Shown: piece by piece, positions 33,384 through 45,927 of the stretch
Layout of the letters: each line of letters opens with the position of its first letter
Numbering within the stretch: position 1 is the stretch's first letter
From: Strobilurus pachycystidiatus
Lineage: Eukaryota > Basidiomycota > Agaricomycetes > Agaricales > Physalacriaceae
Length of the DNA stretch: 64,000 bases
Direction: 5' to 3'
NCBI GenBank assembly: GCA_019915135.1
Contig: JAHLMK010000012.1
Coordinates: 992,001-1,056,000, forward strand
Translations under genes and position numbers: made by a program
The notes under the pieces: model-generated
Told to the model about the DNA's origin: nothing
Database searches by the model: none
Seen by the model: only the letters and a program-made list of their open reading frames with translations

Positions 33384-35089
33384 ATGTCATCCTCGAACTT
33401 CAAGCAATTGCGCGTCGCAGTCGTTGGAGGCGGCCTTGGCGGTCTTGCTGCAGCTGTCGCCCTCCGTCGCGCTGGTCATCTTGGTATGGTCCTCCGTCTA
33501 TCGGTCGAGCCACTAAAGTGCTTATCATACCTTTCAGTTGACATCTATGAGCGTCGCGACTTCAACGTCGAAGTCGGCGCATCCATCTCTTGTGCTGCGA
33601 ACGGAACACAATGGCTTCGCGAGTGGGATGTCGATATCCCCGACATGAAGCCCGTTGTCTTGGTACAACAAATTCCATCACTTCTTCGGACTTCTCTTAT
33701 ATCGTCCTAGATGAAACTCGTCATGCGCGACTGGGAGACTGGAAATATCCTTAACCAGTACAACCTCGATAACTATGAGCAGGAGTGGGGCAACGTCTAC
33801 AACATGTTCCATCGTCAAGACATGCACGCCACTCTTCTCAAGACTGCCACGCAGCCTGAGGGCAAAGGTACTCCGTGTACAGTTTGTATTGACCACATGT
33901 GAGTATCGGTATGGTATATATTCCATCAAGTTCTCATGGCGCCTCCAGCTGTCAATCTGTCGATTATGAGAAGGGCACTGTCACCTTCTCGAACGGCCGG
34001 ACCATAACTGCAGACCTCATCATCGGTGCCGATGGTATACGCGTACGTTCAGTGTCTCAATCTTTCCTTGAACACCAACTTACTATATTATCAGTCCGTT
34101 GTTCGTGCTCAGATTGGTGTTGTTCCCCAGACGGTCTCCGCTCCTCAGACCTGCTATCGGTGTAATGTGAAGGCCGAAGATGTCCGTCGATTAGGTCTGA
34201 AGGAATGGGCTCTTGACCCCGCAATGTTGGTTTATTTCCTCCCAACAGCCGCGGGCCTTGACCTGATCTCCTTTGAAGTCAATACTGGGGTGGAATGGAG
34301 GGCAAAAACGGACGCTCCAAATTCTACAAGATCGTCATGTCTCCTTGTTCCGACTATGAAGTCGTCTCCTTCTACTGTCAGTCATTCCCCAGCAAACCTG
34401 CGCTTTCGCTTAAGTCGCGAATCATACAGGCTTCATGCCGACTGAGTTGACCAAGCATCAGAAGGAGGGCTTCGTCTTCGAGCAGGTCCCCGTATCGGAC
34501 ATTACCGTAGGACTCTACGACCAGCTCGATCCCGATTGTCTCGAACTTATCAAGAACTCCATCGACCGTATGCCATGGAGGCTTTACAAGCACGAGCCCT
34601 ACACTGTACGCGGCTTCTTGTCTTGATTCTACTTTCCAACTCATTGTGTTCAGCACTGGTTCAACGGCAAAGCTTGCATTCTCGGAGATGCCGCCCACCC
34701 CATGATGCCTCACCAGTCGCAGGGTGCTTGCCAGGCCATCGAGGATGCCGCTGCCCTCGGTCTCATCTTCTCTGACAAGTACAACTTTACCGATGATATC
34801 TCTGCCGGTCTCTCCCTCTACCAGACGATCCGCAAGCCTCGTGGTACTCGTGTGCAGGAGACTTCGTGGCGCGCCACCCTCAATATCAACGAGCGCATTG
34901 GCTTCACCAGCCTTTCCGCTCCCGACGCTGCCCTCGCTGCCGCTGAGGACAAACTCACTAGTGAGTATTCTGTCTTCATCATTTTTGCCATTCACCAATC
35001 ACATCTTCCCAGTCAACGAGATGAACAGCTACAAGATGGCCGATCACGTCGCGGCTGAAGTTGCCAAGCTGTCTGCTGCATCTTCATAG
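33384..35089 (+). CDS. FAD-dependent aromatic monooxygenase (salicylate hydroxylase-like)
   Basis: About eight exons with 46-63 base introns. ATG at 33384 opens MSSSNFKQLRVAVVGGGLGGLAAAVALRRAG, a perfect FAD-binding GxGxxG Rossmann start. Later motifs are IYERRDFNVEVGASI, RQDMHATLLKTA, TADLIIGADGIRS (DG motif), HWFNGKACILGDAAHPMMPHQSQGACQAIEDAAALG (GD motif) and a C-terminal coil with SWRATLNINER. Class A flavoprotein hydroxylases of this group add one oxygen to aromatic acids or phenols using NAD(P)H, for example salicylate to catechol. No targeting signal, so cytosolic. Neighbours include a DLH-like protein, a Zn2Cys6 regulator and an anion permease, consistent with aromatic acid breakdown. 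Substrate cannot be assigned. Confidence 0.9.
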
Positions 35090-35172
35090 ATCAACGAATA
35101 GATTCTATACCAAGTACACTGCATTAAGTATCGTCACGCTGAGATACGCTGTACGCAACACATATATCCACT

Positions 35173-38100
35173 CTATTTATTCCCTTGAGAGGTTTCGTGC
35201 CTTGAACTAGAAGTAAATGGCGCATCCGCTTGTCCATGAAAAGCTTCCCAGAGCACCTGGGCGTTGTCTTCAAAGCGTTCTCCAGTTGGCTCCGATCCAA
35301 TGACATTGTCGAGCAAGGCGACGACATCGTCCTCTAGAAAAGCGTAGGCGAATGGTAGCCCCGATATTTCTTCGCCTGAGTAAAGCGCGTTGATATCGAG
35401 AGACAACTGAGGTGTGGTTGGAAATGGTCGCGGGGAATGCGCAGTAGTAGGCCCTGTGGCATCATGTCGGAAGGACTGGGAGGATGATGTGCCATTCCGA
35501 TGGTCTGCGCCGCCCACGGAGGTTCGCATATTCGACAAGCGCATGCCATGCAGCTGGCTAGCTGAGGATGATGGCAGATCGTCGGAAAATGAGGCCACGT
35601 CGTCTGAACGCGTCTCCTCCCACGGCCGACGGCCGTTCAGGCTGGCCCTTACAAATGTATTGTCAGAGATAGTGTTCGCGCGCTTCCTCTTGCTGTTAGA
35701 AGCCGATGGCGGTCTAGAATGGACAGTCAATGACGGCGACCACCTGAGGTTTTGTATACCATACCTCTCTTGCATCTGCTGAGCGGCCTGCAGATTCTCT
35801 ATCGCGAGAGGTCCACCATAAATCCTCACTTTCACCATCACAAGAAGGTCGGCCACGATCTCGCGACATCGTTTGGACGCGGGCCATATGTCCTCAAGGC
35901 CCTCGAGGATGTGTATACATTTCTCAGCATCGTGGATTATAGCGGAAACAAGTTCCTGATCACTGACATAATGTATGCAGCGGAGTAACACGACCCCGCT
36001 CAGCTGTAGCGCGTATTAGTTATCTTATTGATATCTGAGCAGACGAAGACGCATACCGTGATGAACTGTACGGCGAAGGCGAGATAGTGAGAGGATGGCA
36101 GCATCTAGAGAAATTCATCATTCGATATGGAATACTAATCATTATAATAAGTCGAAAATGAAACTCACCTCCTGGGTGATTTCGCCGATTTGTATACCTG
36201 CCATTGTCAGCGTGCGAATCAGACGAGATGGAGAGGTCTTACAAGACCGCGCTGCGCTCATACACTGACCCAGCGATGTCAGATCGGTTGATATTGATGT
36301 ATCATCCGCCGGGATGAATGGTCGGTCTGGAGGGTCACATTAGAGCTAGTAGTAGTAAGGGGGACTCGAGGATCGACGCACGAAGGTTGATTATAGCTGA
36401 ATAATATATGAAGAACGTTATTAGACAGAGAGAGAGCATATCGGGATTGTGGCGATTATTAGCGGCGAAGCGGACGCTAGGAGGTAGCCCGTTGATCCAT
36501 CGTTCTAGTTCGTGGTCCAAGGCAACGACAATATCTTGAGTTTCTTCGTTGAGAGGGTGATCAACCCTCGAAGAGTGCACGAATCGCATGACTTTGCCTG
36601 CAATGACATATATCTTGAGTAGCCTGCAATTCCGTTTAATGCGTATTTGACGCGCGAAGATAGTTTACCCACGCTACAAAGCCAGTCATATAGGAGTTTC
36701 CTGTTGATTGCAGAGGCGCGTCAGTTGACACAAGCAACTGCGCGTCGTCCAGCTCCGCAGCTGATGAAAGGGAATCAGAATATCGGGAAGGCCAAAGAGG
36801 ACCACGACATACGCAGTTCTACGTTGCAGTCATCATCAAGAGCGCCACTTGGTCGTCCGAGGGCCATTGATAGCAGGCGGTCCAGTGAATACACACACCA
36901 CCATACGCGTCGTCGAATCTCTTTGTCGAATGCCGAGAGGCGGGACCGTCTGGATGAGCGCTGATAATGCTTTCAGAAGGGATGATTCGAGATTTAGACT
37001 TGACCTACATGCAACCCGAGGTCTTGGGCTCGGCGTATCGCTTGACCAGCGTTGAGCCAGCCTTGGGCGAGCGCTACAGAGAAACAGCGTAAATCTTCGA
37101 CATGGGCTGAGACATGACTTACTGTTCCACGACGCGTTACACACAGCAAGCAACGCTAAGCATTGCACCCTTTGGCAGGTTAGTACGAGGAGATAAATTG
37201 GTGACACTCTATCAACTCACTGCTCTATTTGCGACTCCCCTGAACACATCCAGCACAAGAGCTGCGCCCGCTGATAGAACCTGAGACACCAAAATATCAG
37301 AATGGCTGCGATTTGAGTCATGTTGCACTTACTCCATGCCTCCGAACTCATTCGGAGCAGCTTCTTTGTCTTTGCGCTGCGCTCGGCCAATCGCACAAGC
37401 CCCGCATGCAAACACTGCGAACATAGAAGAAAGGAAGGCAGTATCTTTGAGCGGCTTCCCTGATTGTTTTGCAGCCATGGCTTTGATATATCGCTCAAGA
37501 AACACATGTTGATGGAGAACAGGAAATGTTCGATGAATTGATGTGAAGTAATTGGAGACGAGCTCATCGGCTACTTCTGCTGAGGGATATGGTATATCTT
37601 GTGGTTGCGGTCTACGACATCGACATAAGTGAGACATAGACGATGCTAACACGGGAACATACAAAGCTTCTTGTGTCTTGAAGTGTTGCCCCGGATTGAA
37701 GAATGGCAGTGTTATGTCAACACTACTTTGGCCGTGCCGATCGTCTGGAGACGCGTCTGAGTTCGAGTCTCGTAGTGTAGTCAACGCATCAACAAGCATA
37801 TACGTTGAAGTCCCCCCAGTGTAGCTGAACACCAATTTAGCGTCAGTGTACTAGAGTTTCGGCGTCTAGACTAACCGAAGGTTTCCATAGCTATCCTTTG
37901 TCAAATGCGAGAACCTATCGGACCACTGTTCTGGACCGTCACGACGATCGTCCTCCGCTTGTTCAGCGACAGACCCCGAGCTTCCCGAGATCCCGTCGCG
38001 CGAGACCCGAGAGAGATGTTGTATCGCAGAGGATGGCCGGTAAGTCTCAGTATGGTCAAGCCTGCGCGGTCGGTCAGAGATTTGGGGTTGTTTCAGTGGC

Positions 38101-38788
38101 CCCGCCTCCGCATTAGGGATGGTATTGGAGAATCTATAGTTGTTGTCAGAGCATGATTCAAGACTCGGAGTAACTGACATGAACTTACGGAAGTTGTGAT
38201 GCATGTGGATTCTGCTGAAACCAAGCCTGGAAGGCTTGAGCCATAGGCAGTATCTTCTGGAGCGTGTCTTCAACATTGGCTAGACGAGAGTCTACCGTGT
38301 TGGCCTGCCTGTGTGATGAGTGGTCGTTGGTGAGATTGGATGAGAGCAATATGGAATCATACTGTCGAGCAACAGCTGCATTGTCGCTGATGTCCTTGAC
38401 TAGTGATCATGAGAGCAATTCAGGAGATAAGTACCAGGCTTACAGCTGCATATCTTGCCGGACGAGACACAGTATGCACAGGGTTCCTAGTTGTGGTTGA
38501 GCGCAATGCCCACAATCATCAGAGCAGAGCGGAACGCGGCGCTTACCTGACCATTGCATTTCACCTGTCGGCCTCGTCAGTGACAACGTTCTTCCCGATG
38601 AGCCCTGAGCCACGTACCTTCCTCTTCCTGCAAACTTCGCACGCTCGCCACACTCGGGCGCGTACGTTCAATTTCCTGATCGCAGCCTAAGCATCGAAGC
38701 GTCCAGTGGCGGCAAGGGCCTACCGTTCATTTGATGCAGTTCCTTGAGAGCTGAGGGTATCGGGGGTAGCGTCTAACGGCTCGCTCAT
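35173..38788 (-). CDS. Zn2Cys6 (GAL4-type) transcription factor with fungal-specific TF domain
   Basis: A long gene of more than fifteen exons. After MSEPLDATPDTLSSQ, a 48-base intron leads to a DNA-binding cluster built from three exons: RACEVCRKRKVKCNGQEPC followed by AYCVSSGKIC, spacing C-x2-C-x6-C-x5-C-x2-C-x6-C. A middle homology region follows (PYPSAEVADELVSNYFTSIHRTFPVLHQHVF; LNAGQAIRRAQDLGLHV; EIRRRVWWCVFTLDRLLSMALGRP; ELERWINGLPPSVRF), then helices and a disordered C-terminal tail rich in S, T and P with an NLS-like SKRKRA. This class binds CGG half-sites and often controls adjacent catabolic genes. Its central position between the monooxygenase (tail to tail, 83 bases) and the dehydrogenase makes it the likely local regulator. 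The far N-terminal exons were derived from splice signals. Confidence 0.88.
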
Positions 38789-39001
38789 GCAGTAAGGAGA
38801 CAGTGGACGGGCAGACGACCTGACTATGCTGAATTGAAGTCTTCGGATGAGGGTCGAAAGGAAAGACACAGGTCCTAATTAGGAGTTACGTTACGGCATG
38901 TTCCGCGGATCTCTTCCACGCTCTCACCACCGCTGCGGCGGCGCTGCTGCTCCGAAAAAGCATCGAATAACGCAGAAGGTTATCGGGCATGGACATTTAC
39001 T

Positions 39002-40410
39002 TTAATCTACTTGCTGATTCATGATCACCACCTTCAAATCCTCTCCCTTGCGAACAGCCTCAAGCGCCTCTTTGCTCCGTGTAAGCGGGAATACAGCAGT
39101 CACCATCGGCTTCAAGTCGATCTTCCCCTGCTCCATGAGGTCTATGGCCGTTTTGAAGCAACCAGAGGTGTATCGGACACTTCCCACAACGTCCAACTCC
39201 TTCGCCACTATCTGGAAAGTCGGGAACGAGTTGACGGCTCGTCCCAAACCGGCTTGCACGTCTAATAAAGTCTTGTTCATTTCGGCGTCTAAAATTTTCA
39301 AGAAGTCACCACTCACAAGTCCCGCCAGAGTGCGTAAAGGTCATCGCCGCATGCATACAAGGTTCAGCCCCCGAAGCTTCCACAGCAGTGTCCACGCCCC
39401 ACGAGTCGACACCGGCGGCTTTGAGGGCGTCTGCCTTAAAGTCGTTGGCCCATGAGGCGTAATCTTGGCCTTCAGCAGGTTTGGGAGAAAGAGCGGCATA
39501 ATCTGCCCAGAGCTTCTTCGCAAAATCCACACGCTGTTGTGATATGTCAAAGGCTAGAATCTTGGAAACGCCGTAGGCGCGTGCAGTCGCCATCACTAGG
39601 CATCCTAGAGGACCACAGCCGCTGTACACATCGCGCATAAGTACACAGGCAAACTACAAGGAAGAGGCTTTGACTCACAAGACTGCAACAGTTTGTCCAG
39701 CAGCGAACTTGGCGCGTTTAGCGAGCTATGGGAACGTTCGTTATCTTTGCAATCATCCATGACAAGAATACATACCTGTACTGCAACGGCCAGAGGCTGG
39801 ATGCATCCAGCTTCCTCCCAGGTTATCGAGTCGGGTAACTTGATGGCAAAATCGGCGTCACAGACATAGTATTGAGCCAGTGCTATCGAAAACAATCATT
39901 CAGCACGCGGAGATCAATCATCCAATAGAAGCACCTACTCCCTTGTGTCGGTGCTAAGGAAGCCTGCCGGAAGCTACGACATACGTTGGTCTTTCCAGTC
40001 TTGCAGTTGTGACACCTAAGAAATTAAATACTCTCCCATCATCAACGAATGAAAAAGCTCACTTGCGGCAGAACATCGTAGGTTCAATCGCCACACGATC
40101 TCCAACGACGAAGCCCGTAACGTCCGAGCCTACCTCGACAATTGTTCCCGCTGATTCGTGCCCCAGAATAAGAGGCTCCGTTATCGGGGTTCCCACTCCT
40201 CCATGGCTATAGTTGTGCAGCTAATCCGATGGTTCAGTGCGTGCCTTTACAGATACTGGGGATACAACGCACATCACTACCGCAGAGACCTGTCGATTCC
40301 ACCTTGATCATCACATCGTCCTTGCCTACCGCCGAAAGAGGCATCTCCCGGATATCGACGGTGTTCGCGCTCAGAAGAACGCATGCCTTGTTAGAGATAT
40401 TCTGAACCAT
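39002..40410 (-). CDS. Zinc-dependent polyol dehydrogenase (sorbitol/xylitol dehydrogenase type, MDR family)
   Basis: About six exons. The protein starts [24 protein letters not shown] and shows [11 protein letters not shown] (catalytic zinc Cys), [21 protein letters not shown] (GHE motif), [26 protein letters not shown] (start of the structural zinc region), [26 protein letters not shown] (NAD-binding GxGxxG), [15 protein letters not shown] and, at the end, [15 protein letters not shown] and KVVIMNQQ. Enzymes of this type oxidise polyols such as sorbitol or xylitol to ketoses with NAD+. The start ATG at 40410 is well placed. The same-strand BBE-like flavoprotein lies upstream. In this locus it may act on another secondary alcohol. 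Confidence 0.92.
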
Positions 40411-41155
40411 GATGCTGGGTCTTCGTAAGTGGGATAAATCGAAGTTTCACTCCCAGATTCTATTATAAGTGAGGTCGGAACGGAACCTCGGAAGGGAGTC
40501 GGATGGGGGACGGATAGCAAATTGCAAATTCGGGATTGCCGCGGCCGACGTCGCGCCCGTGTATCGATCACTAATGCAGCCTTGGTCTTGGAAGTTGAAC
40601 GTCTGTTGGACAAGAGATACGTCCTTGTGTCGAAGGGTTCGCTTGTTCCCAAATCCAGCCAGAGTTATCTACTCGAGTAAGTTGAACCGTCATCATCAAA
40701 AGTCTCTTCGAAATCTTCTTATTGCGTTATGCCTAATTCAGCCGGACGGCTCTGAAGATTGTCGCCTTTGAACAGTTGTTTTCCCTCTGTCCAAGTCACA
40801 CTTTCCAGTGAATTGAATGCTACATTATCTTATACGACCTCCTGAACCTGTGCGAGAAAAACAGCATTCGACAAGGCTTGCGCTGGATGGGATTTCTGGC
40901 GCAAAATGTTGATGATCAGTGTATTGAAGATGGATCGGACTTTCAAAGTTCCACTTGAACTCCAGAATACGACATGGACTTGTGATAGGATTCGGGTGGA
41001 CCACGAATTCGGCAAAAATGCCCAGGAGTGAATTGGGATCGTGTTCGCGTATACAACGGCACCAGACAACGATCTCCGCCTATGACCAGGATCTCTTTCA
41101 AGCAGCCAATGATACTGCGTGACCGTAAGTAATACAATTCGTTCTACACAAAGCA
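40411..41155. other. Intergenic region upstream of the dehydrogenase
   Basis: 745 bases between the dehydrogenase start and the stop of the flavoprotein on the same strand. Frames on the minus strand here (for example 40830-41159) do not continue the flavoprotein domain. It may contain a long promoter or decayed exons; no feature supported. Confidence 0.5.
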
Positions 41156-42697
41156 TCATTGAATTGCTTGCGCAAGGATACCAACCGCTCGACCAACAAC
41201 TTCACGAACATGCCGCAATTGTAGACTCGCATCTCCTCCAGTGACATGCCACATAACCATGATCGTGGTTGTCAGACTAACCGAAGGCCTACTGTCAATT
41301 GGAGTATTGGCATTGGGAGCTGGGAAGAATTCGAGAGATATGCTCGGCTTGAAGCCAGGCGTTTCAAGGGATAGTCGACGCAGAAATTCGGTTGACTCGC
41401 TGATCGCGCGACTACTCATGCTTGACCGAACACAACCTTTACGATAGACGGAGAACCCGGGAGGTGCGAGTTCGTTCTCGTAGAAAGCTTAGCATGCGCT
41501 ACAGGAGCCCAGGGAAAGACTCACCTGCATCTTGTTGGCATCCTCGTAAGGCATCTCTCGGGTTTCGTCGGTGGTCACCCCTTATGAGATATTAGTCGGA
41601 TTCAGTCGATGGAAATACTACTGTCCAGACGTAGGTTGAGGAAAGTGTGAAAGGCGCGACGTCCTTCACTCTCAGACCCATTATAGAAAAGATAGAGATG
41701 AAATTTAGGCTGCATATGTCGTGTCGATCGATATGTGCTGCTGTGGATTGGACCAACCTGCTACTCACCTGTCGGTCCACTATAGTTACAACTTGTATCA
41801 TCGCCTCGACTGCAGAGGGACTTCGTTCCCACCATTCTTCAGTAACGCCAATCAGTTCATCCAGTTCCGTGAACGGCAGTGTTATGGACCCAGCGTATAC
41901 AGTACGACGTTGGGCATGTAGCCTAACTGGGAAAGACGTACAGACCCCAACTTTGGGACCCATAGTGCGGATGTGTGAGAGTAATTCGGGATTTCGGGAT
42001 TCACTTGCGCGGTGTACAGTTCCATCGAGGGTTACAACGGTTGCCTGTTCATGTACTTGAGGCTATGACTTTCAGGAGATGGAAAGGGTCACTTCGACGA
42101 GATTATCAGTCGAAAGGCCGTGAGCCGGCGTTTGCCATCCATAGCCGTTCACTAGCATTAGACTAGGTTGACAGCATCGGTTCACGTATGTCAGCGTTTG
42201 GTTTCACGCACCCTCCAACGCCAATCTGTCCAATAGATTCAATTGGGCATGAATAATGTCTGCTCAAATAGCCTTACCTGACCAAGCGTTCCTCCTACGG
42301 CTGCAAGACCATGTCGCGCACAACGCCGGTCGACGGCACCCCAAAGCGCCCCACCGCCAATTTGCACAATCACAGCTTTGGGATGAACTGTAACATGGTT
42401 GATGTACCTAGACAAGTCAATGACCATGCCGCCGTCACTTGAGGAGGCGCCAGAAACACTGTATCCACCGCCACAGACAACGAAAGAAAGATCCGCTCGG
42501 TGGGCATATTTGATTGCGAGGACGACGTCCTCTTCATCTTTGACGAACGCTACCACGGCGGCCATTCTTTCGGAGGAGACTGACCATCGCGATATGGCTT
42601 CAGAGTATCCCGCATCCTCGGGGGTGATCCAATCGCCCTTGTAGCCCTCGGGAGGTGTAGTGGGAGACGATCGCGATTGGATGTGACTGGAAGACAT
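41156..42697 (-). CDS. BBE-like FAD-linked oxidoreductase with altered FAD-binding residues
   Basis: At least seven exons joined in frame. MSSSHIQSRSSPTTPPE leads to EDVVLAIKYAHRADLSFVVCGGGYSVSGASSSDGGMVIDLSRY, VQIGGGALWGAVD, GLAAVGGTLGQIGVGG, then LMLVNGYGWQTPAHGLSTDNLVE, TVVTLDGTVHRASES, ELLSHIR, PVRLHAQRRTVYAG, EEWWERSP, LYLFYNGSESEGRRAF, REMPYEDANKMQ and SISLEFFP. Family order is fully kept. Compared with the family, the 8-alpha-linked His of GGGHS is Tyr (GGGYS), L.LGGG is LMLVNG, and the AIRGGGGNFG loop is HIRTMGPKVG. The C-terminus stops about 15-20 residues early (AQAIQ). So it either binds FAD non-covalently, has a new role, or is decaying. Divergent from the gene at 43118. Confidence 0.75.
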
Positions 42698-43117
42698 CCA
42701 CGCTTATAACAGAATAGCTGGCTTCGGAGCGTGCAGTGCAGTGGCCTACGAGCTTCCTAGTTTCAGTTCCGTAGTCTTCCTGACACGGAAGACATTCAAC
42801 AACCAATCTTTGGTGGGCCAAAGCTGAAAGCAAGTCAACAAAGTTATAAACGGTCCGGTCAGCCGATTACAGTTGTCATCAGGGCCGGTTGAGGGCCGGC
42901 GTCTTCACTTTCACACTGCTTTCACAGGCTTTCATTGTCCATGCCGCATTCCTGTACATGTTTCATTGTTTCCGTGACGCTACCGCCTCGAGGCAGATCG
43001 CTATTGGGCCTTGCTGTAGCTGCATTGACTTGGTTCCGGACTATATAGACCCCCCATCCTAGCCGCTGTTATTGCTTGCTCTACCCTCACGATCAAAGCT
43101 CCGGCTACATTCTTGCA
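42698..43117. promoter_or_regulatory. Divergent promoter region
   Basis: 420 bases between the BBE-like gene and the conserved unknown at 43118. A TATATAG at 43042-43048 lies about 70 bases before the ATG of the plus-strand gene and is probably its TATA box. GGTCCGGTCAGCC / GGGCCGGTTGAGGGCCGGC near 42855-42900 is a GC-rich repeated motif of unknown meaning. Confidence 0.45.
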
Positions 43118-44084
43118 ATGACGTCCATGTCCTACTCTGCGTATGATGGCGGAATGCCAAGAGCCCTGTCGCGCTCAATGTCCCGTCGACCGTCGATGCA
43201 GTCCATGAACTACGGGTCTCCGTATTACCCAAATCAGCAGCCCACAATGGTGCGTCTTTCTTTGTGCAATGGGTCTTCAATTTGAGCTCAACACTGTACT
43301 CTTAGTACCCTCAACCGACCTACGACATGCAGATGTACAATCCTCCTCCTCATACTGTCCCATTGACGCGTCGGATGTCCAGTCTTTGTAAGAATTTCTA
43401 CCAGCCGCGGGCTACATCCTAATTCTTTTTCTCAGCATACGACGACCATGCTCTCGGATCTCAATACTACCCAAACTACCAGGCCCCGTACCCCCTCGTC
43501 ATGAATCCCATGCACCGGCAGAGGCGTCACTCTACAGTGTCATATACTGCGCCACGTACAAACGGCATGTTAGACCTCTTCCGACGCCCAAGCTCCGTCC
43601 GTATCAAATTCAAACGCAAGGGCGCCATCCTCAGCGGCATAAATCTCGCTGAAGCACAGATACGCGGCATACGCCTGTCCAACAGCGATTCGTACTACCT
43701 CAGTGATATGCATCCAGACAGACACGACAACGTTTACATGAAAGTGCGGGTATGTGTCATTGAAGCGCTCGCGGAAAGTCTTCGGAAGCTGACTATAGCT
43801 AAATCAGTGGCCGGGACATGCAGAACTGTTGTATCATCTCCCGTTGGACTCATATGACAACGGCCGGCTGCAATTGGAGACGTTAGCGCGGCGGGTCGCT
43901 CGTTCGTGTGTCCACTATTTCCAGGTGAGTGTGGCGGACCATACAATTCCGGCGAACTAGCTAACAATACATCGTGTAGACAAACAGAATCCCCGTGTCA
44001 TGGGACAGGCTGGATCTGAAGTGCCTGGAAGAACTTGAGTTCGGCGTCTGGGAACCAACGTTGACACTCAATCGTATTATGTGA
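43118..44084 (+). CDS. Conserved basidiomycete protein of unknown function (SVRIKFKRKG domain)
   Basis: Exons 43118-43249, 43306-43387, 43436-43749, 43808-43924 and 43980-44084 give 249 residues. The N-terminal 110 residues are disordered, rich in Y, P, M, Q and S (SRSMSRRPSMQSMNYG, PYYPNQQP). The C-terminal half is an ordered domain: SVRIKFKRKGAILSGINLAEAQ, the D.YYLSDMH segment, YMKVRWPGHAELLYHLPLD, GRLQLETLARRVARSCVHYFQ and the ending GVWEPTLTLNRIM. It resembles a DUF domain known from Agaricomycetes (my recollection is DUF6741, not checked). No catalytic residues are apparent. The mix of tyrosine-rich tail and a small beta-rich domain suggests a scaffold or regulatory protein. Confidence 0.82.
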
Positions 44085-44286
44085 AAAACGACACCTGTTG
44101 CTGCTTGACCGACTCCTGCGATCTTCTCCGTTTTTGACTTGCTGTAATTGTACCCATGTAGTATTACTCGATGTTCCAAACTGCTATGTTAGCCTTGACC
44201 CAGTAATATTATTGTTGCCTAGTACACTAGATATGTTGCCCATGGGTACGTCTATATCTGAATAAGAAGAGAGAGGGTAACGTACA

Positions 44287-45927
44287 TCACGAAGTGAACG
44301 GGTTACAATCGCACACTGCACCTCTGACCGCAAAGCTCGCAATACTGCCGATGGCCAATCCACACACAAGACAAAAACTCGCCACGGTTGCAGCGACATC
44401 AATGTCCTCGCGTTTCCCCTTCAACCTCAAGTTATGCTCTATGGACGGCGCCGACATCATGCACATGCTCGAAACGTAGCCGTTTGACAGCGCGAAGCAG
44501 AAAAGAATTAGCATGAAGAGAACGTCAGAGTTGATTACGGGGGTATATGGTGTATCCGAGGTCGATGGCCGTTGAACATTGCATAACAGGAAGAGCGGTA
44601 TAAAGAGCGTCCGTGAGAGGGATAATGTCAGGAGGCGGCGGGCTGACCATGTCAGCATCCTTGGGACTGAGCAGAGAGAGCGCCCCATCAGATCTCCAAA
44701 GCCGAACACGAAGAAATGGACAGAGCTAAACAGGAGAGGATGTATGCTTGGGTTTGTGGGAGCAATTGATGTAGTTATGGGAGGGAACACCGCCTGAGGA
44801 AGGATTAGCACAATGTAAGAACATTCGCATTGACTTTCACGTACCAGTGTGACGATAAATACATACGCAACGGCAATGTGATACACCATGTTCGTCTTGA
44901 AGATATGCAGCATGCTACTGCCATGCTCGTGGGGGCCGCGTGACATCAGTCCCACCCTCTCTTCACCGTCGTCCTCGAGTTTCACGGGATTCTCCAATAC
45001 TCCGGCGACAGCCTTGTACGCGGGCATAGAAACCAGCCATGCCGTGCAGCCAGCCGCTGCCAACAGGAACACCGTGGATAGAAGGAAGAACACGAACGCA
45101 GACCGTTCCGCGGCCTCACCGTGACCTCCTGTTGGGACCCCACTTATGTCCACTTCCTCGTTCCATGTCGAGGCGATTGCGCTGAGAACCTGGACGCCAC
45201 TGACTACGACAGCGACAGCTGCCTGACCGGACATCATGGCCTGCATTGCAGTAGGTCCGAACAACGAGGCGACGGCGATGGACGACGTTTGGAGGTAGGA
45301 TCCTAACGCCGCCTGCGCCACGCCGTTGATTAGCACGAATGCGAAAAAGACTGAGGCAGATGTGTGTATGAACGTGCTGATGACGAGAAGGAATGTAAGG
45401 CAGGAGAGGATTATCAGAGACGAGATGATTTGACGCGAAGGGGCATTCTGTACAGTTCACTTTAGTTCCAATTTCTGATGATAACAGAGGAGGGTAACAC
45501 GTACCTGCTTCGAAGTAGCAGTGGCGTGTGCAAGAAATATGACGTTGGCTGCGGTGAAGGATGTCGACAGATAAGAGCTGAACGTCAGCTTGACGTCCGA
45601 GTTCGATAGCCTGGCCAGAAAGTACGGTGTCGCGGTTATCATCACTATTTCGTTCTGTGGTCAACACAAGGATCTCTCGCGGGACGGCGGTGACCACGAA
45701 CCATTCCAAGGAAGGAGCACGGCATTTCCGAGAATAAAATTAATCCACCGAATCCGTGCATCGACAACATGAGGTGGGTGTCCGTGCGTCGACTCGTGAG
45801 CGCCTTCTGGGTCGGCCTCATCGTCGAGCTCGATGTCTGTTTCAGGGAGCACTATGGGAATCGCGGCCACGGGCATCTGCGGAATGGCATGGTAGTGCGC
45901 CTCCGGGCTGCGCGAGCGTATCGACAT
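44287..45927 (-). CDS. Equilibrative nucleoside transporter (ENT/SLC29 family)
   Basis: About six exons. After a polar N-terminus (MSIRSRSPEAHYHAIPQ, acidic DIELDDEADPEG) the first membrane segment RIRWINFILGNAVLLPWN is diagnostic of ENTs. Then come TATPYFLARL, SSYLSTSFTAANVIFL, FAFVLINGVAQAALGSYLQTSSIAVASLFGPTAMQAMMSGQA and a cytoplasmic acidic loop (KLEDDGEERVGLM), FPPITTSI, FFVFGFGDLMGRSL, FALSNGYVSSMCMMSAPS and a C-terminal helix LVCGLAIGSIASFAV. ENTs move nucleosides or nucleobases down gradients; in yeast Fun26 is vacuolar. About eleven helices are expected. Start at 45927 is the first good ATG before the acidic tail. Confidence 0.9.
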
